Assembly (NCBI GenBank): GCA_963696505.1
Contig: CAVOKN010000025.1
Span: 62,001 to 126,000, forward strand
From: CAVOKN01 sp963696505
Lineage (GTDB): Bacteria > Pseudomonadota > Gammaproteobacteria > Burkholderiales > Rhodocyclaceae
Direction of reading: 5' to 3'
DNA: 64,000 nt
The notes under the pieces are model-generated. The model saw nothing but the letters and a program-made list of their open reading frames with translations. It had not been told where the DNA came from and searched no databases. Within the stretch, counting starts at the first letter, position 1. Each line of letters begins with the position of its first letter. Positions 1 through 7,979 of the stretch are shown in pieces. The translations under genes were made by a program, and so were the position numbers.

Positions 1-2
1 TG

Positions 3-134
3 ATCAACGGCAGCCCGCTGCTGCGCGAGTGGGTGGACGATCCCGCGGCAACCCCCGCCGATCTCGACGCGCTGACTTTGGCCGACGAGGCGGACTGGCG
101 CGAGGAGCGGGCGCCCTTCCTGCTTTACCGCTGA
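3..134 (+). CDS. C-terminal end of an unrecognised protein (cut by window edge)
   Basis: An open frame runs from the window edge to a TGA at 132-134 and encodes the last 43 residues of a protein, ending in APFLLYR. It is acidic and has no motif I recognise. It converges on the penicillin-binding protein gene, whose stop lies only 3 bp away. It also contains a CTGACTTT octamer (72-79), a motif repeated through the window. It is called coding because it is open throughout with codon use like its neighbours, but 43 residues are too few to identify a family. Confidence 0.5.
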   Translation: MNGSPLLREWVDDPAATPADLDALTLADEADWREERAPFLLYR

Positions 135-137
135 CGC

Positions 138-3100
138 TCAGTTCGGGCGCGCTTCCTCCTCGCTCGCGGCGACGGGTACCGCGCCACGAGCGGGGCGCTG
201 GGCGAGCAGCGCCGGCGCCGCGGGCGCGCAGCGCGCCGGCCGGCGCGAATCGAGGTGGGGCAGGAGTTGCGGCGCAAGCACCTTGAGGATCTGCACCGGA
301 AGCGCACTGGTGAATCCGAACTTGTCCGCTTCGGCGCCGGTGACGAAGGCGGTGAGCGTGCCGAAGTGGCGCTCGCCGATGTAGAAGACGAAGGTGGCGG
401 TGCGGTTGAGCGAGCGCGAGCCGATGAGCTGTCCCTTGGCGCCGTAGGACTCGATGCGGTTGTCGCCGGTGCCGGTCTTGCCGCCGACCGTCACCGGTGT
501 GCCGTCCGGGAGGTCGAAGGCGCCGTGCATGCGCCGCGCGGTACCGGCCGCGACCACGCCGGCCAGCGCTCCGCGCAGGGCCTCCGCCACATCGGCGTCC
601 ATCACCCGCTCGCCAGACGTCGAGGCGCGCCGCAGCGTCGTCTCGTAGGGGGTGTCGAGGCCGAACTGCAGGTGTTCAAGGCGCACGGTCGGCAGGCGCA
701 TCCCGCCGTTGACGATGATGCCCATCAATTCAGCCAGCGCCCCCGGCCGGTCGCCAGAACTGCCGATCGCCGTGGCCAGAGAGGGCACCAGACGCTCGAA
801 GGGGTAGCCGAGGCGCTTCCAGTGGTCGTGAATCTCTTCAAAGGCGTCGATCTCGAGCAGGGAGTAGATGCGATTCTCCTGCGCGTTGCGGTGGCGCGTC
901 TTGAACAGCCAGGAATAGACGTCCTGGCGCTCGGCGGCGCTGGCGGCAATCGCTTCGGAAAGGTCAGCCGCCGGGTGGCGCCGCAGGTAGGCGACGAGCC
1001 ACAGCTCCAGCGGATGCACTCGCGCCAGGTATCCCTGGTCGGCGAGGGAGAAGCTTCCCGGCGCGTGGCGCTGGTGCAAAGCGGCAAGTTGCGACGGGCT
1101 CGGCTCGCTGCGCCCGCGGGCGGCGAGGAAGGCCGCAAGATCCTCGACAGTGGCGTCCGGCTGGATGGCGCGGAAGATGACTGCCAGCCGTCCCTGGGTC
1201 GGTCGGATGCCAGCCACCAGGGTCTCGACCTGCTCCTCGGGCGTCTTGCCCTGGTATTTGCGATAGAAGCGCTGGAGGTAAATGCGCCCCTCGCGGTCGG
1301 CAAAGCGCGCCAAGTAGGCCGCCCTCTCGGGGCTGCCGGCCTCCTGCAGCTTCTGGGCAGCCGAGCCGGGCTGGTACATGTGGTAGCGCACCACGTCGCG
1401 CATGATGCGGATGAAGGCCAGATTCACCGAGTCGCGCAGCGCATCGCGCACCGTCGGGTTGGCGTAGTCGTCTTCAGGCTTGAAGTTTTCGAAGCTGTGC
1501 ACGCCGCCGCCGGTGAAGAAGCCTTCGCCCGGGTCGGCGGAATAGCGCCGGTCCAGTGCGGCGTTGAGCATTGCCTTCAGGCTGCGGTCCTTGGCGTTGG
1601 CCAGATAGTCCGCCGCCCAACGGCTGAGGCGGTCGCGCCGGTCTATGGGGAGCTTGCGCAGTTCGGCCGCGGGCAGGGGCTCGAAGCGCTCATGCAGTTG
1701 GGCGACGATGTCCGCGTAGGTCGCCAGGGTGCGCAGCTTGGCGGTGGAGCCGAGTTCCAGCTTGGTACCCTCGTTGATGTCCAGCGGCTGGCCGAAGTTG
1801 TCGGTCTGCACCCGCACCCGGTTGCCGTCGGCGCCCCGTTCGAACAGCGTGAAGCTGTAATAGACGTCGTCGACACCGCGCTCGGTCAGCAGGCGCTCGC
1901 CGATCAGCCCCGCAGCCTTGGCGTGCCGGGGGTCGGCCAGTTGCAGCAGGGTGGCGGTCACCGTTTCCTGCATGTCGCGGTTGAGCGTGCTCTTGGCCCT
2001 GAGATCCAGGCGGTCGAGGCTGTAGATCGGCACGTCGAGGAGGCTGGCCAAGCGGCTGCGCACTACGCTGGCGCTCTTGTCTGCCGACGTGGGTTGAAAT
2101 GCGGGATCCTGGCGCGGGTCGCGGAAGGGTGGGCGCAGTTCCAGCGCCAGGTCGCGCAGCTCCGGCGTGATCACGTCGGCGGCGCCGAGCAACCGCAGGT
2201 AACTGTCGGTGAGGTGGGCAAGCTGCTCGCGGCCCGCCGCCAGCAGGTGCGAAGGACGACGGTGGGCGATCATCAGCGACAGCACCTGGCGATAGGCGAG
2301 GGCCTGGGCGCGCAGGTCGCCGCGATCGGCCGCCGCTTCGCGCATCAGGTGGTTGACCTGCCCGAACTCGGCGCCGTACCAGGTCCACAGACCGTCGCCC
2401 AGGCCATTGACCTCGCCGTAGCCGGCCAGGGCCGACAGCGGCACGGTGTTCAGATAGTCGAGCACGATCTGGCGGCGCACCGCCAGCGTGTCCTCCCCGT
2501 CGCGGTAGGCCCGCAGGCTGGCGGACATCATCTGTCTGAGCTTGTCCGCCGGCGTGGCGGTGATGCCCTCGGGCGAATGGCGGTATTTCTCGATCTGGGT
2601 GGCCAGCGTGCTGCCGCCGGGCACGTCATAGTCGGCATCGACGACTTTCACCGCCTGGCTCATCAGTGCCCGCGCCAGCCGGGTCCACTCCACCGCCGGA
2701 TTGCGCATCGGATGCTCGGCGTTGAGCAGTTCGCGGTTCTCGATGAACAGCAGCGTGTTCAGCACCAGCGGCGGGATTACGTCGAAGCGCGGGTAGATGC
2801 GTTCGGGATGGCGCGCCTCGAACAGCGGATCGCCCGCGCAGTCGAGGATGTTCAGCCCGGCCTGGGTCTTTTCGCGGTAGGGCGCGAAATAGCCGTCATC
2901 GGTGAATTGCAGCAGCGCCGGCGACAGCCGCACCTGGGAGTCCACCTCGAAGCCGCGCGCGCCAAGGCGCTCCAGGAATGCCGGCAGACGGCTGTAGCCG
3001 AGGCGCTCGTCGAAGGGGCCGGCGGCAGGGAAGCGGATCGCTTCGCTCGGCCCGCCTTCGACGCGGTAGGTGAGGTCGCGCGCCAGTTCCGAGAAATGAC

Positions 3101-3245
3101 GCGCCTGCATGCGGGAGGATTCGATCTCACCCATCACCAGGATGCCGCCCGCGACCGACAGGAAGGCGAGTGCCATCATGGCGACCGGCTTGCTGATCAG
3201 CCGCCGGCGGGGTGGGGCAGGTGGGTGGTCGTGCGGCACTTTCAT
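138..3245 (-). CDS. Bifunctional penicillin-binding protein (transglycosylase/transpeptidase, class A type)
   Basis: Predicted inner-membrane peptidoglycan synthase of about 1035 residues that would polymerise lipid II glycan strands and cross-link peptides. A cytoplasmic N-terminus and one membrane helix (residues about 20-42) are followed by a GT51-like domain with GGSTLATQIEK near residue 209. The usual EDRxF motif reads FIENREL near 168, so the catalytic-Glu region is divergent. The transpeptidase domain carries all three penicilloyl-serine motifs: STAK near 500, SVN near 605 and KTGTG near 923. An upstream in-frame ATG exists at 3410, but the ATG at 3245 is preferred because the membrane anchor then sits at the usual distance from the N-terminus. 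It is longer than E. coli PBP1a/1b, with extra sequence between domains. The exact subfamily is uncertain. Confidence 0.85.
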   Translation of the reverse strand: MKVPHDHPPAPPRRRLISKPVAMMALAFLSVAGGILVMGEIESSRMQARHFSELARDLTYRVEGGPSEAIRFPAAGPFDERLGYSRLPAFLERLGARGFEVDSQVRLSPALLQFTDDGYFAPYREKTQAGLNILDCAGDPLFEARHPERIYPRFDVIPPLVLNTLLFIENRELLNAEHPMRNPAVEWTRLARALMSQAVKVVDADYDVPGGSTLATQIEKYRHSPEGITATPADKLRQMMSASLRAYRDGEDTLAVRRQIVLDYLNTVPLSALAGYGEVNGLGDGLWTWYGAEFGQVNHLMREAAADRGDLRAQALAYRQVLSLMIAHRRPSHLLAAGREQLAHLTDSYLRLLGAADVITPELRDLALELRPPFRDPRQDPAFQPTSADKSASVVRSRLASLLDVPIYSLDRLDLRAKSTLNRDMQETVTATLLQLADPRHAKAAGLIGERLLTERGVDDVYYSFTLFERGADGNRVRVQTDNFGQPLDINEGTKLELGSTAKLRTLATYADIVAQLHERFEPLPAAELRKLPIDRRDRLSRWAADYLANAKDRSLKAMLNAALDRRYSADPGEGFFTGGGVHSFENFKPEDDYANPTVRDALRDSVNLAFIRIMRDVVRYHMYQPGSAAQKLQEAGSPERAAYLARFADREGRIYLQRFYRKYQGKTPEEQVETLVAGIRPTQGRLAVIFRAIQPDATVEDLAAFLAARGRSEPSPSQLAALHQRHAPGSFSLADQGYLARVHPLELWLVAYLRRHPAADLSEAIAASAAERQDVYSWLFKTRHRNAQENRIYSLLEIDAFEEIHDHWKRLGYPFERLVPSLATAIGSSGDRPGALAELMGIIVNGGMRLPTVRLEHLQFGLDTPYETTLRRASTSGERVMDADVAEALRGALAGVVAAGTARRMHGAFDLPDGTPVTVGGKTGTGDNRIESYGAKGQLIGSRSLNRTATFVFYIGERHFGTLTAFVTGAEADKFGFTSALPVQILKVLAPQLLPHLDSRRPARCAPAAPALLAQRPARGAVPVAASEEEARPN

Positions 3246-3598
3246 TAGCCCGGGGAAAGAGACCTCAGTATTTTTCTGCGTTGGCGGATTCTCGCAACTG
3301 CGATCCAATCTGGGTAGGGGTCGTGTGGTGTTTGCGCAAAAAATACTTCTGCTGATCGGATCCCCGGGTCGGGATGAAATCGGGAGGATGTTTGCGCGCA
3401 TCGCGAGCACATCGGCCGGGATCCGGCATGCTCGCCATCGGACATTCTGGTGATTGACGCGTCATCGGTTTTTCGTGTCAAATCGCTGGCGCGACACGCT
3501 TCAAGATCGGATTGCGATGACGACCACCCGTTGTTTCGTGCTTCTTGATGTCGGGCCGTAGGGAATTTTCCCGATTACTTTGTTCAGGAGACACGAAT
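3246..3598. promoter_or_regulatory. Divergent intergenic region between the PBP gene and the cold-shock gene
   Basis: This 353-bp stretch has no convincing gene. It must hold the promoter of the PBP gene (leftward) and of the cold-shock gene (rightward). The right half is AT-richer than the surroundings and would give the cold-shock mRNA a long 5' leader, as is usual for cspA-type genes. A TTGACG near 3454 is a possible -35 box. A short inverted repeat, GGGAA-TT-TTCCC, lies about 30 bp before the cold-shock start. The promoter placement is inference. Confidence 0.4.
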
Positions 3599-3802
3599 AT
3601 GGCAACAGGCAAGGTCAAATGGTTCAACGACGCCAAGGGTTACGGATTCATCACGCCGGACGGCGGCGGCGAGGATCTGTTCGCGCACTTCTCGGCGATT
3701 CAGGGCAGCGGCTTCAAGACCCTCAAGGAGGGCCAGACCGTGTCCTTCGAAGTCACCACCGGACCGAAGGGCAAGCAGGCCTCGAACATTCATCCGGAGT
3801 AA
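3599..3802 (+). CDS. Cold-shock protein, CspA family
   Basis: A 67-residue single OB-fold protein that binds single-stranded nucleic acid and acts as an RNA chaperone. The sequence shows MATGKVKWFNDAKGYGFI at the start, with the RNP1 motif (KGYGFI) and RNP2-like DLFAHF at about residues 26-31, and the expected length for the family. The ATG at 3599 is chosen over an in-frame ATG at 3545 because it follows an AGGAG ribosome-binding site and gives the canonical N-terminus. It is monocistronic, with a strong hairpin just downstream. Several csp paralogues usually occur per genome, so no gene letter is assigned. Confidence 0.95.
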   Translation: MATGKVKWFNDAKGYGFITPDGGGEDLFAHFSAIQGSGFKTLKEGQTVSFEVTTGPKGKQASNIHPE

Positions 3803-3821
3803 GTCCTCCGGCAGCAGGTCA

Positions 3822-3860
3822 GGGGCGCGGCGACGCAGTATTGCCGCGCCCCTGTCGCTT
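3822..3860 (+). terminator. Hairpin terminator after the cold-shock gene
   Basis: GGGGCGCGGC (3822-3831) pairs perfectly with GCCGCGCCCC (3843-3852) across an 11-nt loop, 20 bp after the csp stop, followed by a weak T-containing tail. The next gene converges from the other side, so it may serve both. Confidence 0.7.
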
Positions 3861-3891
3861 TCCGGACCGGACCGATGGGCGATCCGGCCGG

Positions 3892-4629
3892 CTAACGAAT
3901 GCTGAGTTCGTGCAGCACGATGCGGCCGTCGTCCTCCTCCTCGATCAGGCCGCGCGCCTGCAGATCCTTCAGGACGCGGCTGACCATCTCGCGGGACGCC
4001 CCGACCATCTTGGCAATCTCCTGGCGGGTGATCTTGCGCACCATCGGGTGCTCGCTGCCTGCCGTCTCGCCGAAGTCGCGCAACAGCCGCACCACCCGGC
4101 CGCTCACGTCCAGCAGGGCCAGGCTCTCGATGCGCCGGTCTGCCGTGCGCAGTCGCTGCACGAGCTTGCGCATGACGTAGAGCGCGACGTCGAAGTTTTC
4201 CCTGAGGTGGCGTTTGAAGTCGCTCTTGGTGATGGTGACCAGGGTGCCGGGCGTCACCGCTACCACCGTCGCCGACCGGGCTTCGTCGTCCAGCACGCCC
4301 ATCTCGCCGAACATCTCGCCTGGCCCGAGAATCGACAGTATCGCCTCGCGCCCATCGGCATTGCTCACCATCACGTTGAGGTTCCCCGACAGCACCAGAT
4401 ACACGAAGTCGGTTGACTCGCCTTCGCGGATCACCTGGGTGCCGCGGATGACGTTGCGCCGCATCGCGCTTCGGGCGATGGCGTTGAGGGCGGCGGGACG
4501 GGTTGCCGCGAAGATCGGCAGCGTACGCAGGGCGGTCGCGGTGATCGATTCCGCCGCGCGCGGCTCGATCGTTCCGGCGTGATGCTTCCGGATGCGCTCC
4601 TGCGGGGGGATGTCGGACGCGTGTTCCAT
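3892..4629 (-). CDS. Crp/Fnr family transcriptional regulator
   Basis: A 245-residue cytoplasmic regulator with a cyclic-nucleotide-binding-like beta-roll (about residues 40-150; GEMFGEMGVLDDEARSATV resembles the phosphate-binding cassette) and a C-terminal helix-turn-helix (ITRQEIAKMVGASREMVSRV, about 198-217) with the R-E-x-x-S-R recognition pattern of CRP-type proteins. No cysteine cluster of the Fnr type is visible, so an oxygen-sensing Fe-S role is unlikely. The cassette suggests cAMP or another nucleotide, but the ligand cannot be told from sequence. It stands alone, reading the same way as the downstream aminotransferase gene about 80 bp upstream in coordinate terms. Confidence 0.85.
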   Translation of the reverse strand: MEHASDIPPQERIRKHHAGTIEPRAAESITATALRTLPIFAATRPAALNAIARSAMRRNVIRGTQVIREGESTDFVYLVLSGNLNVMVSNADGREAILSILGPGEMFGEMGVLDDEARSATVVAVTPGTLVTITKSDFKRHLRENFDVALYVMRKLVQRLRTADRRIESLALLDVSGRVVRLLRDFGETAGSEHPMVRKITRQEIAKMVGASREMVSRVLKDLQARGLIEEEDDGRIVLHELSIR

Positions 4630-4707
4630 GGCTGAATGGCCGGTCGGTCTGCCAAAAGGAAAGGGAAGATACGCCCGCCTGCCGCCGGCTTCAATTAGAC
4701 GAACGGA

Positions 4708-5883
4708 CTACCCAAGGAAGCCCGAGAGGCGTGTTATCCCCTCCGCGATCCGTTCGCGGGACGTGGTGTAGGCGAAGCGCAGGTGATGTTGCGGTGCGTT
4801 GGCGCCGAAATCCAGCCCCGGGGTGGTCGCGACGCCCGCTTCTTCAAGCAGCCGCCGTGCCAGTGCCTGGCTTTCGATGCCGAGTTGTCGCACGTCGGCG
4901 TAGAGATAGAAGGCGCCGCGGGGTTCCGCGGCGATGCGCAGGTCCATCTTCCGCAGGGCCGGCAGAAGCAGGTCGCGACGGGCCTGGAATTCGCTGCGGC
5001 GCTCCTCCAGGATGGCGATGGTTTCCGGCCGGAACGCCGCCAGCGCCGCATGCTGCGCCGGCGTCGAAGGCGAAATGGTGAGGTTTTGCGCCAGCTTCTC
5101 GATGTCGCGCACGAAGCGCTCCGGAGCGATCAGCCAGCCCAGCCTCCAGCCGGTCATGCCGAAGTACTTGGAGAAACTGTTCACCACAAACACGTCATCG
5201 CCCAGGCGCAGCGCCGTATCCGAGGCGCAGCCGTAGGTGAGGCCGTGATAGATCTGGTCCACGATCAGCACTGCGCCGCGCTCGCGGGCCAGACCGTGCA
5301 GGCCTTCCAGTGTGGCGGGGGGAATGAGGGTGCCGGTCGGATTGGCGGGCGAGGCCACCATCACGCCCTTGGTGCGGGCCGACCAGGCCGCCACGACCTG
5401 TTCCACGGTGGGCTGGTAGTCGGTGTCGGCGAACACCGGCAACGCCCGCGGCACGCCCTCGAAAACGCGCACGAAGTGGCGGTTGCAGGGGTAGCCCGGG
5501 TCGCCAAGCAGAATTTCGTCCCCCGGATCGACCAGCACCCCCAGGGCCAGCAGCAGGGCGCCGGACGCCCCGGCGGTGACGATCACCCGCTGCGGGTCGA
5601 GATCGAAGCCGTAGCGCTGGCGGTAGAAGCCGGCGACGGCGGCACGCAGCGGCGGGATGCCGAGGGCGGGCGTGTAATGGACGTGGCCGCCGCGCAGAAA
5701 CTCGGCCGCCGCATCGAGCACCGGTTCCGGCGTGGGAAAGTCGGGCTCGCCCACCTCCATATGCACAATGTCGCGCCCCTGGGCCTGGAGTTCCTGTGCC
5801 CGGTTGAGGATCTCCATGACGTGGAAAGGCGCAATCTGCGCCATGCGGGCGGCGCTTCGCGGGGGCTGACTTTCGGATGGCAC
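4708..5883 (-). CDS. PLP-dependent class I/II aminotransferase
   Basis: A fold-type I aminotransferase of about 391 residues, of the aspartate/aromatic (alanine-like) group. The start region contains PFHVMEILNRAQEL, typical of this subgroup, then VGEPDFPTPEPV. The PLP-binding lysine lies in SFSKYFGMTGWRLGW (Lys near residue 239), and the carboxylate-binding Arg is in LRFAYTTS near the C-terminus. The start is set at GTG 5883 because it preserves the family N-terminus; ATG 5844 is the alternative. Neither has a good Shine-Dalgarno. It follows pckG on the same strand with a gap under 70 bp, so co-transcription is possible. Substrate is not determined. Confidence 0.8.
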   Translation of the reverse strand: MPSESQPPRSAARMAQIAPFHVMEILNRAQELQAQGRDIVHMEVGEPDFPTPEPVLDAAAEFLRGGHVHYTPALGIPPLRAAVAGFYRQRYGFDLDPQRVIVTAGASGALLLALGVLVDPGDEILLGDPGYPCNRHFVRVFEGVPRALPVFADTDYQPTVEQVVAAWSARTKGVMVASPANPTGTLIPPATLEGLHGLARERGAVLIVDQIYHGLTYGCASDTALRLGDDVFVVNSFSKYFGMTGWRLGWLIAPERFVRDIEKLAQNLTISPSTPAQHAALAAFRPETIAILEERRSEFQARRDLLLPALRKMDLRIAAEPRGAFYLYADVRQLGIESQALARRLLEEAGVATTPGLDFGANAPQHHLRFAYTTSRERIAEGITRLSGFLG

Positions 5884-5950
5884 GGCGGGAGGGAGCGTCG
5901 GGATCGGCGGAGGACGGCGGGGGTGCCCGACAGCACCCCCGCCCGATGGA

Positions 5951-7807
5951 TCAATCGACCAGTGACAGTTCGAACAGCTCGCGCTTGAGCACGAACTCCC
6001 GCGGCAGGCGTTCCTTGAGTTTTTCGAACAGCTCACCGTGCATGTGGAGTTCGTTGCGCCACATGTCGGTGTCCACCTTGGTCAGGTGTTCGAACACATC
6101 CTTGCTGACCTCGCCGAGGCCGGTCCAGTCCAGATCCTCGAAGCGCGGCATCCATCCCAGGGCGGTCTGGCGGGCGCTGGCGCGGCCATGGACGCGGTCT
6201 ACCATCCACTTGAGCACGCGCATGTTCTCGCCGAAGCCGGGCCACAGGAAGTTGCCCTCTTCATCGGTGCGGAACCAGTTGACGCAGAAGATGCGCGGTG
6301 GGTTTTCCACGATGTGGCCGATGCGCAGCCAGTGGTTGAAGTAATCGCCCATGTGGTAGCCGCAGAAGGGCAGCATGGCGAAGGGGTCGCGCCGCACTTC
6401 GCCGACCTTGCCGGCGGCGGCAGCGGTGGTCTCCGATCCCAGGGTCGCGGCCATGTATACCCCGTAGTTCCAGTTGAAGGCCTCGAACACCAGGGGCACG
6501 GTGGTGGAGCGCCGGCCGCCGAAGATGAAGGCGGCGATCGGCACGCCCTGGGGATCCTCCCAGGCCTTGTCCAGCGAAGGGCACTGCACCGCCGGCGCCG
6601 TGAAGCGGGCATTGGGGTGAGCCGCCTTGCGCCCGGTTTCCTTGGCGATTTCCGGCGTCCAGGGCTTGCCCTGCCAGTCGGTGAGTTTCGCCGGCGGCTG
6701 CTTGCTCATGCCCTCCCACCACACGTCGCCGTCTTCAGTCAGCGCGACATTGGTGTAGATGCAGTTGGAGTGCAGCGTGGCCATCGCGTTGTAGTTTGAC
6801 TTCTCCGAGGTGCCCGGCGCCACGCCGAAGTAGCCGGCTTCCGGGTTGATGGCATAGAAGCGGCCGTCCTTGCCCGGCTTGATCCAGGCGATGTCGTCGC
6901 CCACGGTGGTGACCTTCCAGCCCTTCATCGGCTCGGGCGGGATCATCATGGCGAAGTTGGTCTTGCCGCAGGCCGAGGGGAAGGCCGCCGCTACATAGGT
7001 CTTCTCCCCCTCAGGGTTTTCGACGCCCAGGATCAGCATGTGCTCGGCCAGCCAGCCCTGGTCGCGGGCCATATTGGAGGCGATGCGCAGCGCGAAGCAC
7101 TTCTTGCCCAGAAGGGCGTTGCCGCCATAGCCGGAGCCGAAGGACCAGATCTCCCGCGTCTCGGGGAAATGCACGATGTACTTGTGGTCCTTGTTGCAGG
7201 GCCAGGCCACGTCCTGCTCCCCCGGCGCCAGCGGTTTGCCGACGGAATGCAGGCAGGGCACGAATTCGCCCTTGTCGCCCAGCGTCTCGATCACCTTGCG
7301 CCCCATGCGGGTCATGATCCGCATGTTGGTTGCGACGTAGGGCGAGTCGGAGATTTCTACGCCGATGTGGGCGATCGGGCTGCCGATCGGACCCATGCTG
7401 AAGGGGATCACGTACATGGTGCGGCCGCGCATCGAACCCTCGAACAGGCCGCGCAGCGTCGCCTTCATCTTGGCCGGATCTTCCCAGTTGTTGTTGGGGC
7501 CGGCGTCGTCCTTGCTGCGGGTACAGATGAAGGTGCGGTCCTCGACCCGTGCCACGTCCGACGGGTCGGACCAGGCCAGAAAGCTGTTGGGGCGCTTGGC
7601 GGGGTTGAGCTTGATGAAGGTGCCGGCGGCGACCATCTCCTCGCACAGGCGGTCGTACTCATCCTGGGAGCCGTCGCACCACAGGATGCGGTCAGGCTGG
7701 GTCAGGGCTGCGATCTCGGCCACCCAGGCCTTGAGGCCGGCGTGGCGCACATATTCGGGGGCTGCTGCAAGTGCCGGATCGGCGGTAAGTTGGCTCATTT
7801 GCGTCAA
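5951..7807 (-). CDS. pckG: Phosphoenolpyruvate carboxykinase (GTP)
   Basis: Cytosolic enzyme interconverting oxaloacetate + GTP and PEP + CO2 + GDP, 618 residues, the normal length of the GTP-dependent family. Visible family motifs are SMGPIGSPIAHIGVEISDS, the P-loop PSACGKTNFAMM near residue 280, and the guanine-binding region with NWFRTDEEGNFLWPGFGENM. It is divergent from maeB across a 172-bp gap, pairing the two enzymes that drain and fill the C4/C3 node. A second ATG three codons in is an equally good start. Confidence 0.95.
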   Translation of the reverse strand: MTQMSQLTADPALAAAPEYVRHAGLKAWVAEIAALTQPDRILWCDGSQDEYDRLCEEMVAAGTFIKLNPAKRPNSFLAWSDPSDVARVEDRTFICTRSKDDAGPNNNWEDPAKMKATLRGLFEGSMRGRTMYVIPFSMGPIGSPIAHIGVEISDSPYVATNMRIMTRMGRKVIETLGDKGEFVPCLHSVGKPLAPGEQDVAWPCNKDHKYIVHFPETREIWSFGSGYGGNALLGKKCFALRIASNMARDQGWLAEHMLILGVENPEGEKTYVAAAFPSACGKTNFAMMIPPEPMKGWKVTTVGDDIAWIKPGKDGRFYAINPEAGYFGVAPGTSEKSNYNAMATLHSNCIYTNVALTEDGDVWWEGMSKQPPAKLTDWQGKPWTPEIAKETGRKAAHPNARFTAPAVQCPSLDKAWEDPQGVPIAAFIFGGRRSTTVPLVFEAFNWNYGVYMAATLGSETTAAAAGKVGEVRRDPFAMLPFCGYHMGDYFNHWLRIGHIVENPPRIFCVNWFRTDEEGNFLWPGFGENMRVLKWMVDRVHGRASARQTALGWMPRFEDLDWTGLGEVSKDVFEHLTKVDTDMWRNELHMHGELFEKLKERLPREFVLKRELFELSLVD

Positions 7808-7979
7808 TCTCCAAGGGAAGCAGTTGGCCGGATGGGACTGGCTACCGGTGTGGGGGGGCTGCGCTTGCGGCGTGTCCTGAGGGTCGCCGTCGCTGTTCTG
7901 GGAAGACGGAAATTATGCCATAGCTCCCACGGCACCGATAAGCAGCCTTTAGGGCTCCATCAGTGAATTCGGAGCGCCC
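7808..7979. promoter_or_regulatory. Divergent promoter region pckG / maeB
   Basis: This 172-bp gap separates two divergently read genes and so must contain both promoters. A GGAG at 7971-7974 lies 5 nt before the maeB ATG. I see no clear operator palindrome. Confidence 0.45.

Noticed and set aside
255..3248. A 997-codon open frame antisense to the PBP gene (and similar long antisense frames opposite jetC, pelA and others)
   Set aside because: High G+C content opens antisense frames; the translations are rich in Arg/Gly/His without domains, and the opposite strand holds a recognised gene.
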